Below the pieces are notes generated by a model. That model did not search any database. It saw only the letters and a program-made list of their open reading frames with translations, and was not told the origin of the DNA. A stretch of 64,000 nt of DNA from DATBHM01 sp963772375 (lineage in GTDB: Bacteria > Actinomycetota > UBA4738 > JACQTL01). The position numbers were made by a program, and so were the translations under genes. Location: positions 1,116,001 through 1,180,000 of the forward strand of contig CAVYXG010000001.1 in the NCBI GenBank assembly GCA_963772375.1, in the 5' to 3' direction. Shown piece by piece: positions 48,024 to 57,389 of the stretch. The stretch's first letter is position 1; every line of letters begins with the position of its first letter.

Positions 48024-51000
48024 CGACGGACCGGCTTCCTGGTGATCCACAGCGCTGCCAGCCACAGCGCCGCCAGCACGGCGACCTCGAGGTCGCGGGT
48101 CCGCTGGCCCGCGTAGGTGATCCGCACCGGTCCGGAGGGCGCGCGCAAGCGCGTCGCCCACCCGAACGAACGCGACGGGAGGAGGTCCCGGCCGCCGCTT
48201 CGCAGCCGCCACCCGGAGTCGAACTGCCGCGCCAGGAGCGCGACGCCGCCCGGCGAGTCGCCCTCGAAGCCCCCGGGGGCCGGCGCCAGCACCGAGCCGT
48301 CGAATTCCGGCAGCGTCGCCACCGGCAGCAGGTCGGTGCCCCCCGACGCCGTCGCGAAGTCCCGTTGCCTGGTCGCCCCGGCCTGGGGATAGGCGCGTTC
48401 GTTGCGGTAGATGACGAGTCCGCTCGTCGGCACGAGGTCCATGTCGACCTGGGCGTCGAGCCGCAGCTGCGCCTGCTGGGGGAGGTCGCCCTCGCCGGCC
48501 ACGACGAACTCCACGCCGAGCGGCCCGAGCAGCGCCCCCCCATGGGTGGTGTTGCCGGACAGGATCTGGGACAGGGACCGTTCGAGGTAGCGGTATCCGT
48601 CGCCGGTGAACCCCCGGCCGGTGTCGAGCGCGGACGCCCCGTTCCGGTCGGTGACCGTGTACCGGATCGTGATGCCCGACGCCGATCCCTGGGTGATGGC
48701 GTCCCCGCCCGGCGCCGGGAACGGGTCGCCGCTCGGCCCGCCCAGCCACAGCACACGGAAGTCCGAACCCGGGTCGGCCGCGGCCACGAGCGGCCAGGAG
48801 GGCGACTCCTGGTTCGCCCCGATCGCCCACCCGCCGGTCGCGGCCTCGACTGCCTGCAGCACCAGCCCGCCGGCCACCAGCGCGGACAGGCCGATCCCCG
48901 CGAGCTGCCGGTACCCGAAGGCCCGCCGGCCCATCTCGACGGCGGCCGTGACGCCGAGCCCGATCAGCGCGCAGTCCGCCACGGCGGCGGCCGCCACGTA
49001 CGCCGTGGGGTTCGCGAGCGGCGCGGGCAGGTACCCGGCCGCGGACAGCCAGGCCAGCACGACGCCCGCGATCGATACCACCAGGAACCGCAGGCCGGTC
49101 CGGCGCCGCTCCCGGTCCGCGAGTGTGTACGAGATCAGCGCGGCGACGGGGACGAACCACGCCACCGACCACGAGCCCGTGGCCGGACCGGGCGACAGCC
49201 GCAGGAGCGCGGCGAAGTCCGCCCGGCCGGCGGCCGAGTGCAGCGCGGGGCCGGGGCCGCCGAACGACGCCACCACCACGGGGAACGCGAGCGCGGCGCC
49301 CACGACCACCGCCCCCGCGACGATGCCGATGCCGCGCCCCTCACCTCGCCGGCTCGGCACCACCAGGCAGGCCACCGCGAAGAGCGCGAAGGCAAGGATC
49401 ACGCCGGGGAAGAACGACATCCCGATGGCCAGGACGATCCCGGCGTCCACGAGGAACCGCAGCGGCCGCCCGGGCCGGTGCGGTGAGAATCCCCGCTCCA
49501 GCCGGTCGACGAGCGATGGCAGCACGACGAGCGCGGCGAGCGCCGTGATCCGTCCCTCCGAGAACGCCCACAGCACGGTGGCGGACACCCCGTAGACGGC
49601 GGCGGCCGCCACGGCGGGGATGCGTTCGTTGGTCCGCCGGAGCACCAGCCGGTACATGGCGCGCCCGGCGAGCGGCGGCAGCACCATCAACAGGAGCTTC
49701 TGCGCGACCGCGGTGCTGGCGAACGTCACCGCCGACGTCAGCCCCAGCATCCCGAGCGCTGGACTTCCCTGACCGGCCCCGCCGAGCACGGTGGTCCGGA
49801 ACCCCGATAGGAACTCGTGGAAGAAGCCCGTCGGCGCCCCCGGGAACGCTGGGAGCGCCCCGCCGGTGAGTGGCGCGTTCCCCCACAGCGGCCGGTACGC
49901 GAGGAACGCGAGCACGGCGAACGCGGCCCATGCCGTGGCCACCGGGTGGGCCCGGGCCAGCGACACGGTGCGCGCTCCGAGGGTGGGCAGGACGAGCTCC
50001 TCCTGCTCGTCGACGAGGCGTTCCTCGTCGTCGCCGGGCTCCTCGCCGCGGTGGAACAACGTCCCCGCGGTCTCGGCCCACCGACGCAGCCGGAGCGCGG
50101 CCGGCGCCATGTACCGCCGGACCGCCCGGTCGGGCACCGACCGCACGGCCTGCGCCCGGATCCGGCGCCGGACCGTCCCCGGGAAGTGGACCAGGTTCCA
50201 CAGGAGGGCCACGACCACCTGCCAGGCCTCCTCGAATCGTCGCGTCACCGCCCAGATGAAGGCCTTCCCCAGGGCCTGGACCGTGTACAGGGGCAGGATC
50301 CACAGCAGCGTGAGGAGGCCGTAGTTCTTGAGCATCGCGGCGAGGCTGGCCCGCTCCGCGTACAGCCGCTGCCGGTCGGCGCGGGCGCCGTTCCGTCGTT
50401 CGCCCCGGATCGCCGCGCTGCGATGCCGCGCCCGGGCCTGCGGCGACATCAGGACGCGGAACCCCGCCAGTCGGGCCCGCCAGCAGAAGTCGAGGTCCTC
50501 GAGGTACGGGTCGAGGCGCTCGTCCGGAACCCCCGCCCGTTTCCAGGCCGCCCGCGACACGAGCATCGCCGCCGACGAGACGAACAGCACCTCACGGACG
50601 CGGTCGTACTGCCCGTGGTCGATCTCGTCCTCCTCGAGCGGCGAGTAGGGATAGCCGAACCCGTCGGTGGACTGCCCGACCTCCCGCAGCACACGGGGGT
50701 CCTCCCAGTCGAGGACCTTGGGCCCGACCACGCCTACGCCGTCGACTCGTTCGGCCGCCTCGACCATGCGGGCCACGGCGTCGGGGTCGAGCGCCGTGTC
50801 GTCGTGCAGGATCAGCAGGTAGTCGGCGCGCTCGGCCGCGTCGACCTTCAGCCCGGCCTGGACGGCGGCCGGCAGGCCGACGTTCTTCGGCAACGCGATG
50901 ACCCGATCGGCGCCGAGGGCCTGCTGCAGCAGGTCGCGGGAACCGTCCTCCGACGCGTTGTCCACCGCGACGATGCCGAGCCTCGGATGGGTCTGGCGGG

Positions 51001-51130
51001 ACACCGAGCGCAGGCACTCCCGCAGCCAGGGGAGGCCGTCGTGGACCACCAGGACCACGAGGACGCTCGGTTCCTTGCGGCGGGTCTCGGTCGCGTCGGA
51101 TTCACGCTCGGTCGTGGAAGCTTGGGCCAT
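48020..51130 (-). CDS. Giant membrane-bound family 2 glycosyltransferase
   Basis: A 1036-residue protein. Residues about 20-250 form a GT2 domain: VLVVLVVHDGLPWLRECLRS, VDNASEDGSRDLLQQ, LILHDDTALD and the acceptor-site YLEDLDFCWRARL. A long region of a dozen or more transmembrane segments follows, then an extracytoplasmic C-terminal part. It probably extends or exports a surface glycan. The ATG at 51130 begins MAQASTTE. It is coupled to the DUF5719-like gene, an arrangement seen near whiB in actinobacteria. Confidence 0.85.
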   Translation of the reverse strand: MAQASTTERESDATETRRKEPSVLVVLVVHDGLPWLRECLRSVSRQTHPRLGIVAVDNASEDGSRDLLQQALGADRVIALPKNVGLPAAVQAGLKVDAAERADYLLILHDDTALDPDAVARMVEAAERVDGVGVVGPKVLDWEDPRVLREVGQSTDGFGYPYSPLEEDEIDHGQYDRVREVLFVSSAAMLVSRAAWKRAGVPDERLDPYLEDLDFCWRARLAGFRVLMSPQARARHRSAAIRGERRNGARADRQRLYAERASLAAMLKNYGLLTLLWILPLYTVQALGKAFIWAVTRRFEEAWQVVVALLWNLVHFPGTVRRRIRAQAVRSVPDRAVRRYMAPAALRLRRWAETAGTLFHRGEEPGDDEERLVDEQEELVLPTLGARTVSLARAHPVATAWAAFAVLAFLAYRPLWGNAPLTGGALPAFPGAPTGFFHEFLSGFRTTVLGGAGQGSPALGMLGLTSAVTFASTAVAQKLLLMVLPPLAGRAMYRLVLRRTNERIPAVAAAAVYGVSATVLWAFSEGRITALAALVVLPSLVDRLERGFSPHRPGRPLRFLVDAGIVLAIGMSFFPGVILAFALFAVACLVVPSRRGEGRGIGIVAGAVVVGAALAFPVVVASFGGPGPALHSAAGRADFAALLRLSPGPATGSWSVAWFVPVAALISYTLADRERRRTGLRFLVVSIAGVVLAWLSAAGYLPAPLANPTAYVAAAAVADCALIGLGVTAAVEMGRRAFGYRQLAGIGLSALVAGGLVLQAVEAATGGWAIGANQESPSWPLVAAADPGSDFRVLWLGGPSGDPFPAPGGDAITQGSASGITIRYTVTDRNGASALDTGRGFTGDGYRYLERSLSQILSGNTTHGGALLGPLGVEFVVAGEGDLPQQAQLRLDAQVDMDLVPTSGLVIYRNERAYPQAGATRQRDFATASGGTDLLPVATLPEFDGSVLAPAPGGFEGDSPGGVALLARQFDSGWRLRSGGRDLLPSRSFGWATRLRAPSGPVRITYAGQRTRDLEVAVLAALWLAALWITRKPVRR

Positions 51131-51268
51131 GGGAGCGGCACGAGGCCGTGCGCGAGCGTAGCACGCGTATCCGGGCCAACCGGGGAGGGCCCGCCACACC
51201 TTCCGTCCGGGCCCGGAAGACAGCGGAAGGGGGCGCGGGACCCCCCTTCCGATGCACGAACCGACGAC

Positions 51269-51601
51269 CTAGCGCTTCCTCGCAGTCGTCTTGCGGGCGG
51301 TGGTCTTCTTCGCCGCGGTCTTCTTCGCCGCGGTCTTCCTCGCCGCCGGCTTCCGCGCGGCCGTCTTGCGGGCGGTGGTCTTCTTCGCCGCGGTCTTCCT
51401 CGCCGCCGGCTTCCGCGCCGCGGTCTTCTTTGCCGCGGTCTTCCTCGCCGCCGGCTTCCGCGCCGCGGTCTTCTTCGCCGCGGTCTTCGCCCTCGCGACG
51501 GTCTTCTTCGCCGCGGTGGTCGCGCGCTTCACGGTCTTCTTCGCCGTGGACCGCGCCTTGGCGCTGGCCGACTTGGCGGTCGACTTGCGTGTGGTGGCCA
51601 T
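51269..51601 (-). CDS. Histone H1-like Lys/Ala/Arg-rich DNA-binding protein
   Basis: A 110-residue protein made almost wholly of Lys, Ala, Arg, Thr and Pro, in repeats such as TAAKKTAARKPAARK. It resembles the C-terminal tails of H1 and of actinobacterial HU/HupB. It has no folded HU domain, so it would bind DNA as an unstructured cation. The DNA encoding it is itself an imperfect tandem repeat. It lies between the glycosyltransferase and whiB. Confidence 0.75.
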   Translation of the reverse strand: MATTRKSTAKSASAKARSTAKKTVKRATTAAKKTVARAKTAAKKTAARKPAARKTAAKKTAARKPAARKTAAKKTTARKTAARKPAARKTAAKKTAAKKTTARKTTARKR

Positions 51602-51663
51602 GAACTCACCCCCTTCCGGAGGACTCGGGCGCCTTCACGTCCGTGAACCTTCGGCGCGGTGGG

Positions 51664-51891
51664 TTACGACGCCATGCGCTTGAGGCGGCGGCGTTCGCGT
51701 TCGCTCATGCCGCCCCACACGCCGTACCGCTCGTCGCGGCGCAGCGCGTAGTTCAGACATTCGATCCGGACCGGGCAGTCCGCGCAGATGCGCTTGGCCT
51801 CGCGTGAGGACCCACCCTTCTCCGGAAAGAACACCTCCGGATCCTGCTCCCGGCAGCGCCCTCGCTCCTGCCAGGGGATGTAGTGGTGCAC
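51664..51891 (-). CDS. WhiB-family iron-sulfur transcription factor
   Basis: A 75-residue WhiB protein. The four cluster ligands are Cys13, Cys36, Cys39 and Cys45 (CADCPVRIECLNYAL), followed by the turn GVWGGMSERERRRLKR. The length and the neighbourhood of fbi and glycan genes match WhiB2/WhmD, a regulator of septation. The GTG at 51891 is preceded by GGAGGG. Two palindromes lie 155-200 bp upstream. Confidence 0.95.
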   Translation of the reverse strand: MHHYIPWQERGRCREQDPEVFFPEKGGSSREAKRICADCPVRIECLNYALRRDERYGVWGGMSERERRRLKRMAS

Positions 51892-52046
51892 GGCTCATCC
51901 CTCCGTGAACTACAGTCGTGTAATTCTGACGGAAGGGGCCGTCCGAATGCAAGTGGGAAACTTCCGCCTGCAGCCGCCGTCATGTCCGCGAACATCTTTT
52001 CCCCGAAAGCGCGATGGTGACAAGTGATTCGGGAACATTTTTCGAT

Positions 52047-52088
52047 GGTCAATCTGCTTGACCACTTTCGTCAATCAGGTTGACGAAA
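52047..52088. promoter_or_regulatory. Tandem palindromes upstream of whiB
   Basis: GGTCAATCTGCTTGACC (52047-52063) and TTTCGTCAA-TCAGG-TTGACGAAA (52066-52088) share the core GTCAATCNGNTTGAC. Their centres are 22 bp apart, about two helix turns. They lie between the fbiC stop and the whiB promoter. They look like a double operator for a dimeric regulator; the second could also serve as a terminator hairpin for fbiC. Confidence 0.5.
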
Positions 52089-52102
52089 TCGCCGCTCGCG
52101 CG

Positions 52103-54607
52103 TCACGTCGTCGGGACGAGTGGCACCTCGCGGTGGACCCGGCCGTACGTGGTGGTGCGCTCGGCGGGGATCCGGCCGATCGCCCGAATGGCGTCCTCCA
52201 GCTCCGCGGGCTCCTTGCGGATCCCCCACTCGGCCCCGGCCATCCTGCTGATCGTCTCCTCCATGAGGGTGCCGCCGAAGTCGTTCGCGCCGCCCCGAAG
52301 CAGGAGCTGGCATGCCTCGATCCCCATCTTCACCCACGACACCTGGACGTTCGGGATGCGGCCGTGCAGCAGGATGCGAGCCACCGCGTGGACGCGGCGG
52401 TTGTCGTCGTGGCCCGGGCCCGGACGAGCCTTGCCCGCGAGATAGATCGGCGAGTTCTGGTGGACGAACGCCAGCGGCACGAACTCCGTGAACCCTCCGG
52501 TCCGGTCCTGGATGGCGGCGAGACGCCGGATGTGCGCGACCCAGTGCGGCGGGGCGTCGACGTGGCCGTACATCATCGTCGAACTCGACCGCAGGCCGAC
52601 CTCGTGCGCCGTGGTGACGATCTCCTCCCACGTGTCGGCGGGGAGCTTCCCCTTGGTCAGGATCCATCGGATGTCGTCGTCGAGGATCTCGGCCGCGGTC
52701 CCCGGGATCGAGCCGAGCCCGCGCGACCTGCACTCGGTGAGGAACTCCCGGAACGAGATTCCGAGGCGCGTCGAGCCGTTCAGGACCTCCATCGGGCTGA
52801 ACGCGTGGACGTGCAGGTTCGGAACGCGCCGCTTCACGGCGTCGAGAAGCTGGAAGTAGAACTCTCCGGGGAGCGACGGGTGCAGTCCGCCCTGCATGCA
52901 GACCTCGGTGGCGCCGGCGGCCGCGGCCTCCTCCGCGCGATCGGCGACCTCATCCAGGCGGAGCGTGTACGACTCGTGGTCGACCTCCCGCTGGGCGAAC
53001 GCGCAGAACCGGCAGCCCGTGTAGCAGACGTTGGTGAAGTTGATGTTCCGGTTGACGACGTAGGTGACCTCGTCCCCCACGGTGTCGCGGCGCAGGTCGT
53101 CGGCGATCGCGCAGAGCGCCTCGAGCGCCTCGCCCTCGGCCTGGAACATCGCCACCGCCTCGTCGTCGGTGATGTCGTCCGGCCGGCCGGCGGTAGCCTT
53201 CTTCAGGGCCCGCCGGATGTCGCCGGCGAGGCGCTTCGGGTCGACGGTCCGTTCGTGTTCCGCCCACCGCTTCGTCGCCTCGACCTCGAACGCGTCGAGG
53301 TCCCCGTACACGGCCAGGGCGTCGTCCCGGAGACCGGCGTCCCCGGCCTTGGCGAACGTCAGGGCGATCTCGCGCGGCTTCCACTGGACGTCGGGGTCCT
53401 GCCACGCGACCGGCCGCGGCGACTCGCCGTCGTGGGGGAACCCATCCGCGTCCGCGAGCGCGGCGACCGGGGACTGCATCTTGCCGGCGATCCACGGGTC
53501 CGGCCGCAGCGCGAACTCCGGATAGATCGTGAGCCGCTCGCGGAGCGTCAGGCCGGCCGCGGACGTCGCGGCCGCGAGGCGCTCGATCCGCGGCCAGGGC
53601 TTCTCGGGGTTGACGTGGTCGGGGGTGAGCGGCGAGACGCCGCCCCAGTCGTCGATCCCCGCGTCGAGCAGCCGGGGGAATGCCCCGTCGGAGAGGTTCG
53701 GGGGGGCCTGCACGTGCATGCGCGGCCCCAGCACCACCCGGGCGACGGCGATCGCCGCGAGATACTCCTCGGTCTCCGGAGCAGGCGCGGCGCGCATGGC
53801 CGTGCGGGGCTTCGGGACGAAGTTCTGGATGATGACCTCCTGGACGTGGCGGTACTTGCGGTGGAGGTCTCGGATGGCGAGCAGAGACTCGGCGCGGTCG
53901 CGGAGGGTCTCGCCGATCCCGACCAGGATGCCGGTCGTGAACGGGATCGACAGGCGCCCGGCGTCCTCGATGGTCCGCAATCGAACGGCGGGGGTCTTGT
54001 CGGGCGAGCCGAAGTGCGCGCCTCCCTTCTCGACCAACGCCGTCGACGTCGACTCGAGCATCAGGCCCATCGACGCGCTCACGTGCTTCAGCCGGGCCAT
54101 GTCCTCCCACGACATCACGCCGGGGTTGAGGTGCGGCAGGAGGCCGGTCTCCTCGATCACCCGGATCGCGACGGAACGCAGGTAGTCGAGCGTCGAGGCG
54201 AACCCGCGCGCCTCCAGCCACTCCCGGGCGGCGGGGTAGCGGTCCTCGGGCTTGTCCCCGAGGGTGAACAGCGCCTCCTTGCAGCCCATGGCCCGTCCGG
54301 CGTCGGCGATCGCGACGACCTGTTCGGGGGTGAGGAACGGCGACGCGAGCCGGGCCGGGGGCTTGGCGAACGTGCAGTAATGGCAGTGGTCGCGACACAG
54401 CATGGTGAGCGGGACGAACACCTTGCGGGAGTACGTCAACGTGCCACCGCGGCCGAGCTCGCGGAGATGGCGGGCGTGTTCCATGAGGCGTCCGAGGTCG
54501 TCGCCCCGTGCCGACAGCAGCGCGGTGACCTCGTCCGTGGTGAGGGTCTTGCCGGATCCCGCGCGCGCCAGGGCCCGCCGGACGGCCTGGGAGGTCGGGT
54601 CGGCCAT
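52103..54607 (-). CDS. fbiC: FO synthase (fused CofG-CofH type)
   Basis: An 834-residue protein with two radical-SAM domains. The first has CRDHCHYC near residue 71 (CofG half) and the second CYTGCRFC near 530 (CofH half). It joins a tyrosine-derived fragment to the flavin precursor to form FO, the chromophore of F420. Full length and both cluster motifs are present. It is divergent from fbiA with only 53 bp between the starts. Confidence 0.96.
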   Translation of the reverse strand: MADPTSQAVRRALARAGSGKTLTTDEVTALLSARGDDLGRLMEHARHLRELGRGGTLTYSRKVFVPLTMLCRDHCHYCTFAKPPARLASPFLTPEQVVAIADAGRAMGCKEALFTLGDKPEDRYPAAREWLEARGFASTLDYLRSVAIRVIEETGLLPHLNPGVMSWEDMARLKHVSASMGLMLESTSTALVEKGGAHFGSPDKTPAVRLRTIEDAGRLSIPFTTGILVGIGETLRDRAESLLAIRDLHRKYRHVQEVIIQNFVPKPRTAMRAAPAPETEEYLAAIAVARVVLGPRMHVQAPPNLSDGAFPRLLDAGIDDWGGVSPLTPDHVNPEKPWPRIERLAAATSAAGLTLRERLTIYPEFALRPDPWIAGKMQSPVAALADADGFPHDGESPRPVAWQDPDVQWKPREIALTFAKAGDAGLRDDALAVYGDLDAFEVEATKRWAEHERTVDPKRLAGDIRRALKKATAGRPDDITDDEAVAMFQAEGEALEALCAIADDLRRDTVGDEVTYVVNRNINFTNVCYTGCRFCAFAQREVDHESYTLRLDEVADRAEEAAAAGATEVCMQGGLHPSLPGEFYFQLLDAVKRRVPNLHVHAFSPMEVLNGSTRLGISFREFLTECRSRGLGSIPGTAAEILDDDIRWILTKGKLPADTWEEIVTTAHEVGLRSSSTMMYGHVDAPPHWVAHIRRLAAIQDRTGGFTEFVPLAFVHQNSPIYLAGKARPGPGHDDNRRVHAVARILLHGRIPNVQVSWVKMGIEACQLLLRGGANDFGGTLMEETISRMAGAEWGIRKEPAELEDAIRAIGRIPAERTTTYGRVHREVPLVPTT

Positions 54608-54660
54608 GTCGATGCGAGCGTACTACGGGCGTCGGCGGGCCCCCGGTACGCTGTCCGGTC
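54608..54660. promoter_or_regulatory. Short divergent promoter region between fbiC and fbiA
   Basis: The 53-bp gap has a -10-like TACGCT on each strand: on the plus strand about 9 bp before the fbiA ATG, and on the minus strand about 10 bp before the fbiC ATG. Both messages would be nearly leaderless. Exact start sites are not known. Confidence 0.35.
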
Positions 54661-55599
54661 ATGAAGGTGGTGGCGCTGGCCGGCGGGATCGGCGCGGGGA
54701 AGTTCCTGCGGGGGCTCGTCCGCGTCGCGGCGCCGGCGGACGTCACGGTCGTCGTGAACACCGCCGACGACATCGAGCTGCACGGCCTGCACGTCTCGCC
54801 GGATCTGGACTCGGTCGTGTACTGGCTGGGCGACGCGATGGACCGCGAGCGGGGGTGGGGCCGGCGCGACGAGACGTTCCGGGCGGTCGAGGAGCTGCGG
54901 CAGTTCGGCGCCGCCGGCGACTGGTTCGGGCTCGGGGACGTCGACCTGGCGACGCACCTGTTCCGGACGGGGCTGTTGCGGTCCGGCGCGGCGCTGTCGG
55001 AGGCCACGCGGCGCGCGGCGGCACGGTTCGGCCTGGCGTGCCGGGTGGTGCCCATGTCCGACGATCCGGTCACGACCCGGGTGGAGGTGCTGCGGGACGG
55101 TCGGACGGACGACCTCCACTTCCAGGAGTACTGGGTCGAACGCCATGGGGCCGACCAGGTGAAGGCGGTCCGGTACGAGGGCGCCGGGCGCGCGCGGCCG
55201 GCCCCCGGGGTGCTCGAGGCGATCGCCGCGGCGGACGTGGTGGTGTTCCCGCCGTCGAACCCCGTGGCCTCGATCGGGCCGATCCTCGCCGTGCCGGGTG
55301 TCCGAGATGCCGTGGCGGCGCGCCGCCCGGTCGTCGTGGGGGTGTCCGGAATCGTGGGCGGCGCCCCCCTCGCCGGGATGGCCGACCGGCTGCTGCCCGT
55401 GGTCGGCGTCGAGGTCTCGGCCGCGGGCGTCGCGGAGATGCACCGCGACCTGCTGTCAGGCTGGGTCATCGACGAGGCGGACGCGCCGTCCCGCGACCGC
55501 ATCGAGGGACTCGGCCTCCGCGTCGCCGTCACCGACACCGTCATGACCGACGACGCCGCCGCGGAGCGCGTCGCCCGCGCGGCGCTGTCCCTCGTCTAG
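54661..55599 (+). CDS. fbiA: 2-phospho-L-lactate (or phosphoenolpyruvate) transferase
   Basis: A 312-residue CofD/FbiA. It starts KVVALAGGIGAGKFLRGLVR and has VVVNTADDIELHGLHVSPDL, VPMSDDPVTTRVEV, FQEYWVERHGADQVKAVRYE and VVFPPSNPVASIGPIL. It joins the phosphoryl moiety to FO, giving dehydro-F420-0 or F420-0. It is followed without gap by fbiB. Confidence 0.95.
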   Translation: MKVVALAGGIGAGKFLRGLVRVAAPADVTVVVNTADDIELHGLHVSPDLDSVVYWLGDAMDRERGWGRRDETFRAVEELRQFGAAGDWFGLGDVDLATHLFRTGLLRSGAALSEATRRAAARFGLACRVVPMSDDPVTTRVEVLRDGRTDDLHFQEYWVERHGADQVKAVRYEGAGRARPAPGVLEAIAAADVVVFPPSNPVASIGPILAVPGVRDAVAARRPVVVGVSGIVGGAPLAGMADRLLPVVGVEVSAAGVAEMHRDLLSGWVIDEADAPSRDRIEGLGLRVAVTDTVMTDDAAAERVARAALSLV

Positions 55600-56895
55600 A
55601 TGGTCACCGTCGAGCCCGTCGAGGGCCTTCCCGAGTTCCACGCCGGCGACGACCTGCCCGCCGCGCTGGCATTCGCGCTGGCGGGCCGGGTCCGTCCGGG
55701 CGACGTCGTCGCCGTGACCCAGAAGATCGTGTCGAAGGTCGAGGGCCGGATGGTCCCCGAGGCCCAACGCGGCCACGACGGCTGGGTGGCGTCCGAGACC
55801 GCGCGGGTGGTGGCCCGCCGCGAGGGGCTGGTCATCGCGCAGACGCGGCACGGGTTCGTCTGCGCCAACGCCGGCGTCGACGCCTCGAACGTCGGGGAGG
55901 GGTTCCTCACGCTGCTACCGGTCGACCCGGACGCGAGCGCGGCCTTGATTCGCGAGGCACTGACGGCCGTGGCGGGCGGGGACGTCGGCGTGATCGTGAC
56001 GGACACGTTCGGTCGGGTCTGGCGGCGAGGGCTGGTCAACGTCGCGATCGGTTCGTCCGGGCTCCCCGCGCTGGTGGACCTGCGGGGCGGGACCGACCAC
56101 ACCGGCCGGCTGCTCGAGGCGACCGTGGTCGCGCTCGCCGACGAGCTCGCCGCCGCGAGCGGGCTGGTCATGGCCAAGGACGCCATGGTGCCGGTCGCGA
56201 TCCTCCGCCCCGGCAGCGGGCAATCGTGGGTGGATGGGAGCGACCGGGGCGTCGCCGACCTCGTTCGCCCGCCGGAGGAGGACCTGTTCCGGGAGTCGCC
56301 GCTGCAGGCGCTGCACGCCCGGCGGTCGCTCCGGACGTTCGGCGACGGCGAGGTCCCGCCGACGGCCCTCGAGGAGGCCGTGCGCGCCGCGTGCACCGCG
56401 CCGGCTCCGCACCACAGCCGGCCATGGCTGTTCGTCGCGCTGACCTCCCCGCAGGCGAGGCGCCGGCTGCTCGCGGCCATGGCGTGGGCGTGGCGAACCG
56501 ACCTCGAGGGCGACGGCACGCCGGAGGCTCTGATCGAACGTCGCCTCGCACGCTCCGACGCGCTGCTGGGCACCGCGCCGGCGATCGTCGTGCCGTTCGT
56601 CCGGCTGCGCGGCGCGCACGCCTACCCCGACGGCGAACGGGCCGCGGCCGAGCGGGAGATGTTCCTGCTGGCCGGCGGCGCCGGGATCCAGAACCTCCTG
56701 CTGGCGCTCCACGCGCAGGGGCTGGGCTCGTGCTGGGTGTCCTCGACCCTGTTCTGCAAGGAGGAGACGCGCGAGGCGCTCGGCCTGGACGACGAGTGGA
56801 TCCCGCTCGGCGCGGTGGCGGTCGGCCCCCTGCCGGCCGACGCCCCGCCGGATCGCCCGGGCCTGGACGTGGCCGAACACCTTCGCGTCGACTGA
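55600..56895 (+). CDS. fbiB: F420 gamma-glutamyl ligase/reductase FbiB
   Basis: A 431-residue bifunctional protein. The N-terminal CofE domain (about 1-240) has GDVVAVTQKIVSKVEGRMVP, IVTDTFGRVWRRGLVNVAIG and DLRGGTDHTGRLLEATVVAL. The C-terminal nitroreductase-like domain (about 245-431) has ARRSLRTFGDGEVPP and GGAGIQNLLLALHAQGLGSC. It adds glutamates and reduces dehydro-F420. The ATG directly follows the fbiA stop (TAGATG). Confidence 0.95.
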   Translation: MVTVEPVEGLPEFHAGDDLPAALAFALAGRVRPGDVVAVTQKIVSKVEGRMVPEAQRGHDGWVASETARVVARREGLVIAQTRHGFVCANAGVDASNVGEGFLTLLPVDPDASAALIREALTAVAGGDVGVIVTDTFGRVWRRGLVNVAIGSSGLPALVDLRGGTDHTGRLLEATVVALADELAAASGLVMAKDAMVPVAILRPGSGQSWVDGSDRGVADLVRPPEEDLFRESPLQALHARRSLRTFGDGEVPPTALEEAVRAACTAPAPHHSRPWLFVALTSPQARRRLLAAMAWAWRTDLEGDGTPEALIERRLARSDALLGTAPAIVVPFVRLRGAHAYPDGERAAAEREMFLLAGGAGIQNLLLALHAQGLGSCWVSSTLFCKEETREALGLDDEWIPLGAVAVGPLPADAPPDRPGLDVAEHLRVD

Positions 56896-56954
56896 TCACC
56901 CGCCCCGGCGGGTCGCCGATAGTGTCAGCCGAACCGCAGCCGAGGAGGAGCGTC

Positions 56955-57383
56955 ATGAGCGATCGACCCCCGCAGGGACCGAGCCCTTCGTCGCCGGAGT
57001 CGCCCGAGGACGCCGTGGCCAGGGCCGAACGGGCCGCGAGCCAGGCCGAGCAGAGCCGGCAGGACGCAGCCGCGCTGGCGGCGGCAGCTCGCGACGCGGC
57101 CGTCGAGGCCGCCCGGAGGGCCGGACGGTTCTCACGCGAGTTCCTCGTCACGGTCATCTCGGTGGTGACGACCGCGTTCGGCGTGGTGGTGGCCCTGGCA
57201 TGGAACAGTGCACTGACGCAGGCGCTCTCGAAGCTGGGCGGAAGCTCGGAGGTGGTGGCGCTGTTCATCTATGCGCTGCTGATCACGTTCCTCGCCGTGC
57301 TGGCGATCGTGATCATGTCGCGGGTCGCTCGGAGGATCGGCGCGGACCCGGTGCAGTTCACACTGCAGCCGAAGAAGGACTGA
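56955..57383 (+). CDS. DUF5654-like membrane protein with coiled coil
   Basis: A 142-residue protein. Residues about 18-60 are an Ala/Glu/Arg coiled-coil region (AERAASQAEQSRQDAAALAA). Two transmembrane segments follow (VTVISVVTTAFGVVVALAWN and VVALFIYALLITFLAVLAIV), as in DUF5654. GAGGAG precedes the ATG. It lies downstream of fbiB on the same strand and meets the SpoIID-type gene convergently at 7 bp. Confidence 0.75.
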   Translation: MSDRPPQGPSPSSPESPEDAVARAERAASQAEQSRQDAAALAAAARDAAVEAARRAGRFSREFLVTVISVVTTAFGVVVALAWNSALTQALSKLGGSSEVVALFIYALLITFLAVLAIVIMSRVARRIGADPVQFTLQPKKD

Positions 57384-57389
57384 CAGTGT

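Noticed and set aside
51290..51520. A CRISPR-like or satellite repeat array
   Set aside because: The repeats have no spacers and keep a Lys/Ala reading frame. They encode the H1-like protein.
52058..54664. An 868-residue open frame opposite fbiC
   Set aside because: Shadow of the two-domain FO synthase, with biased composition and no motif.
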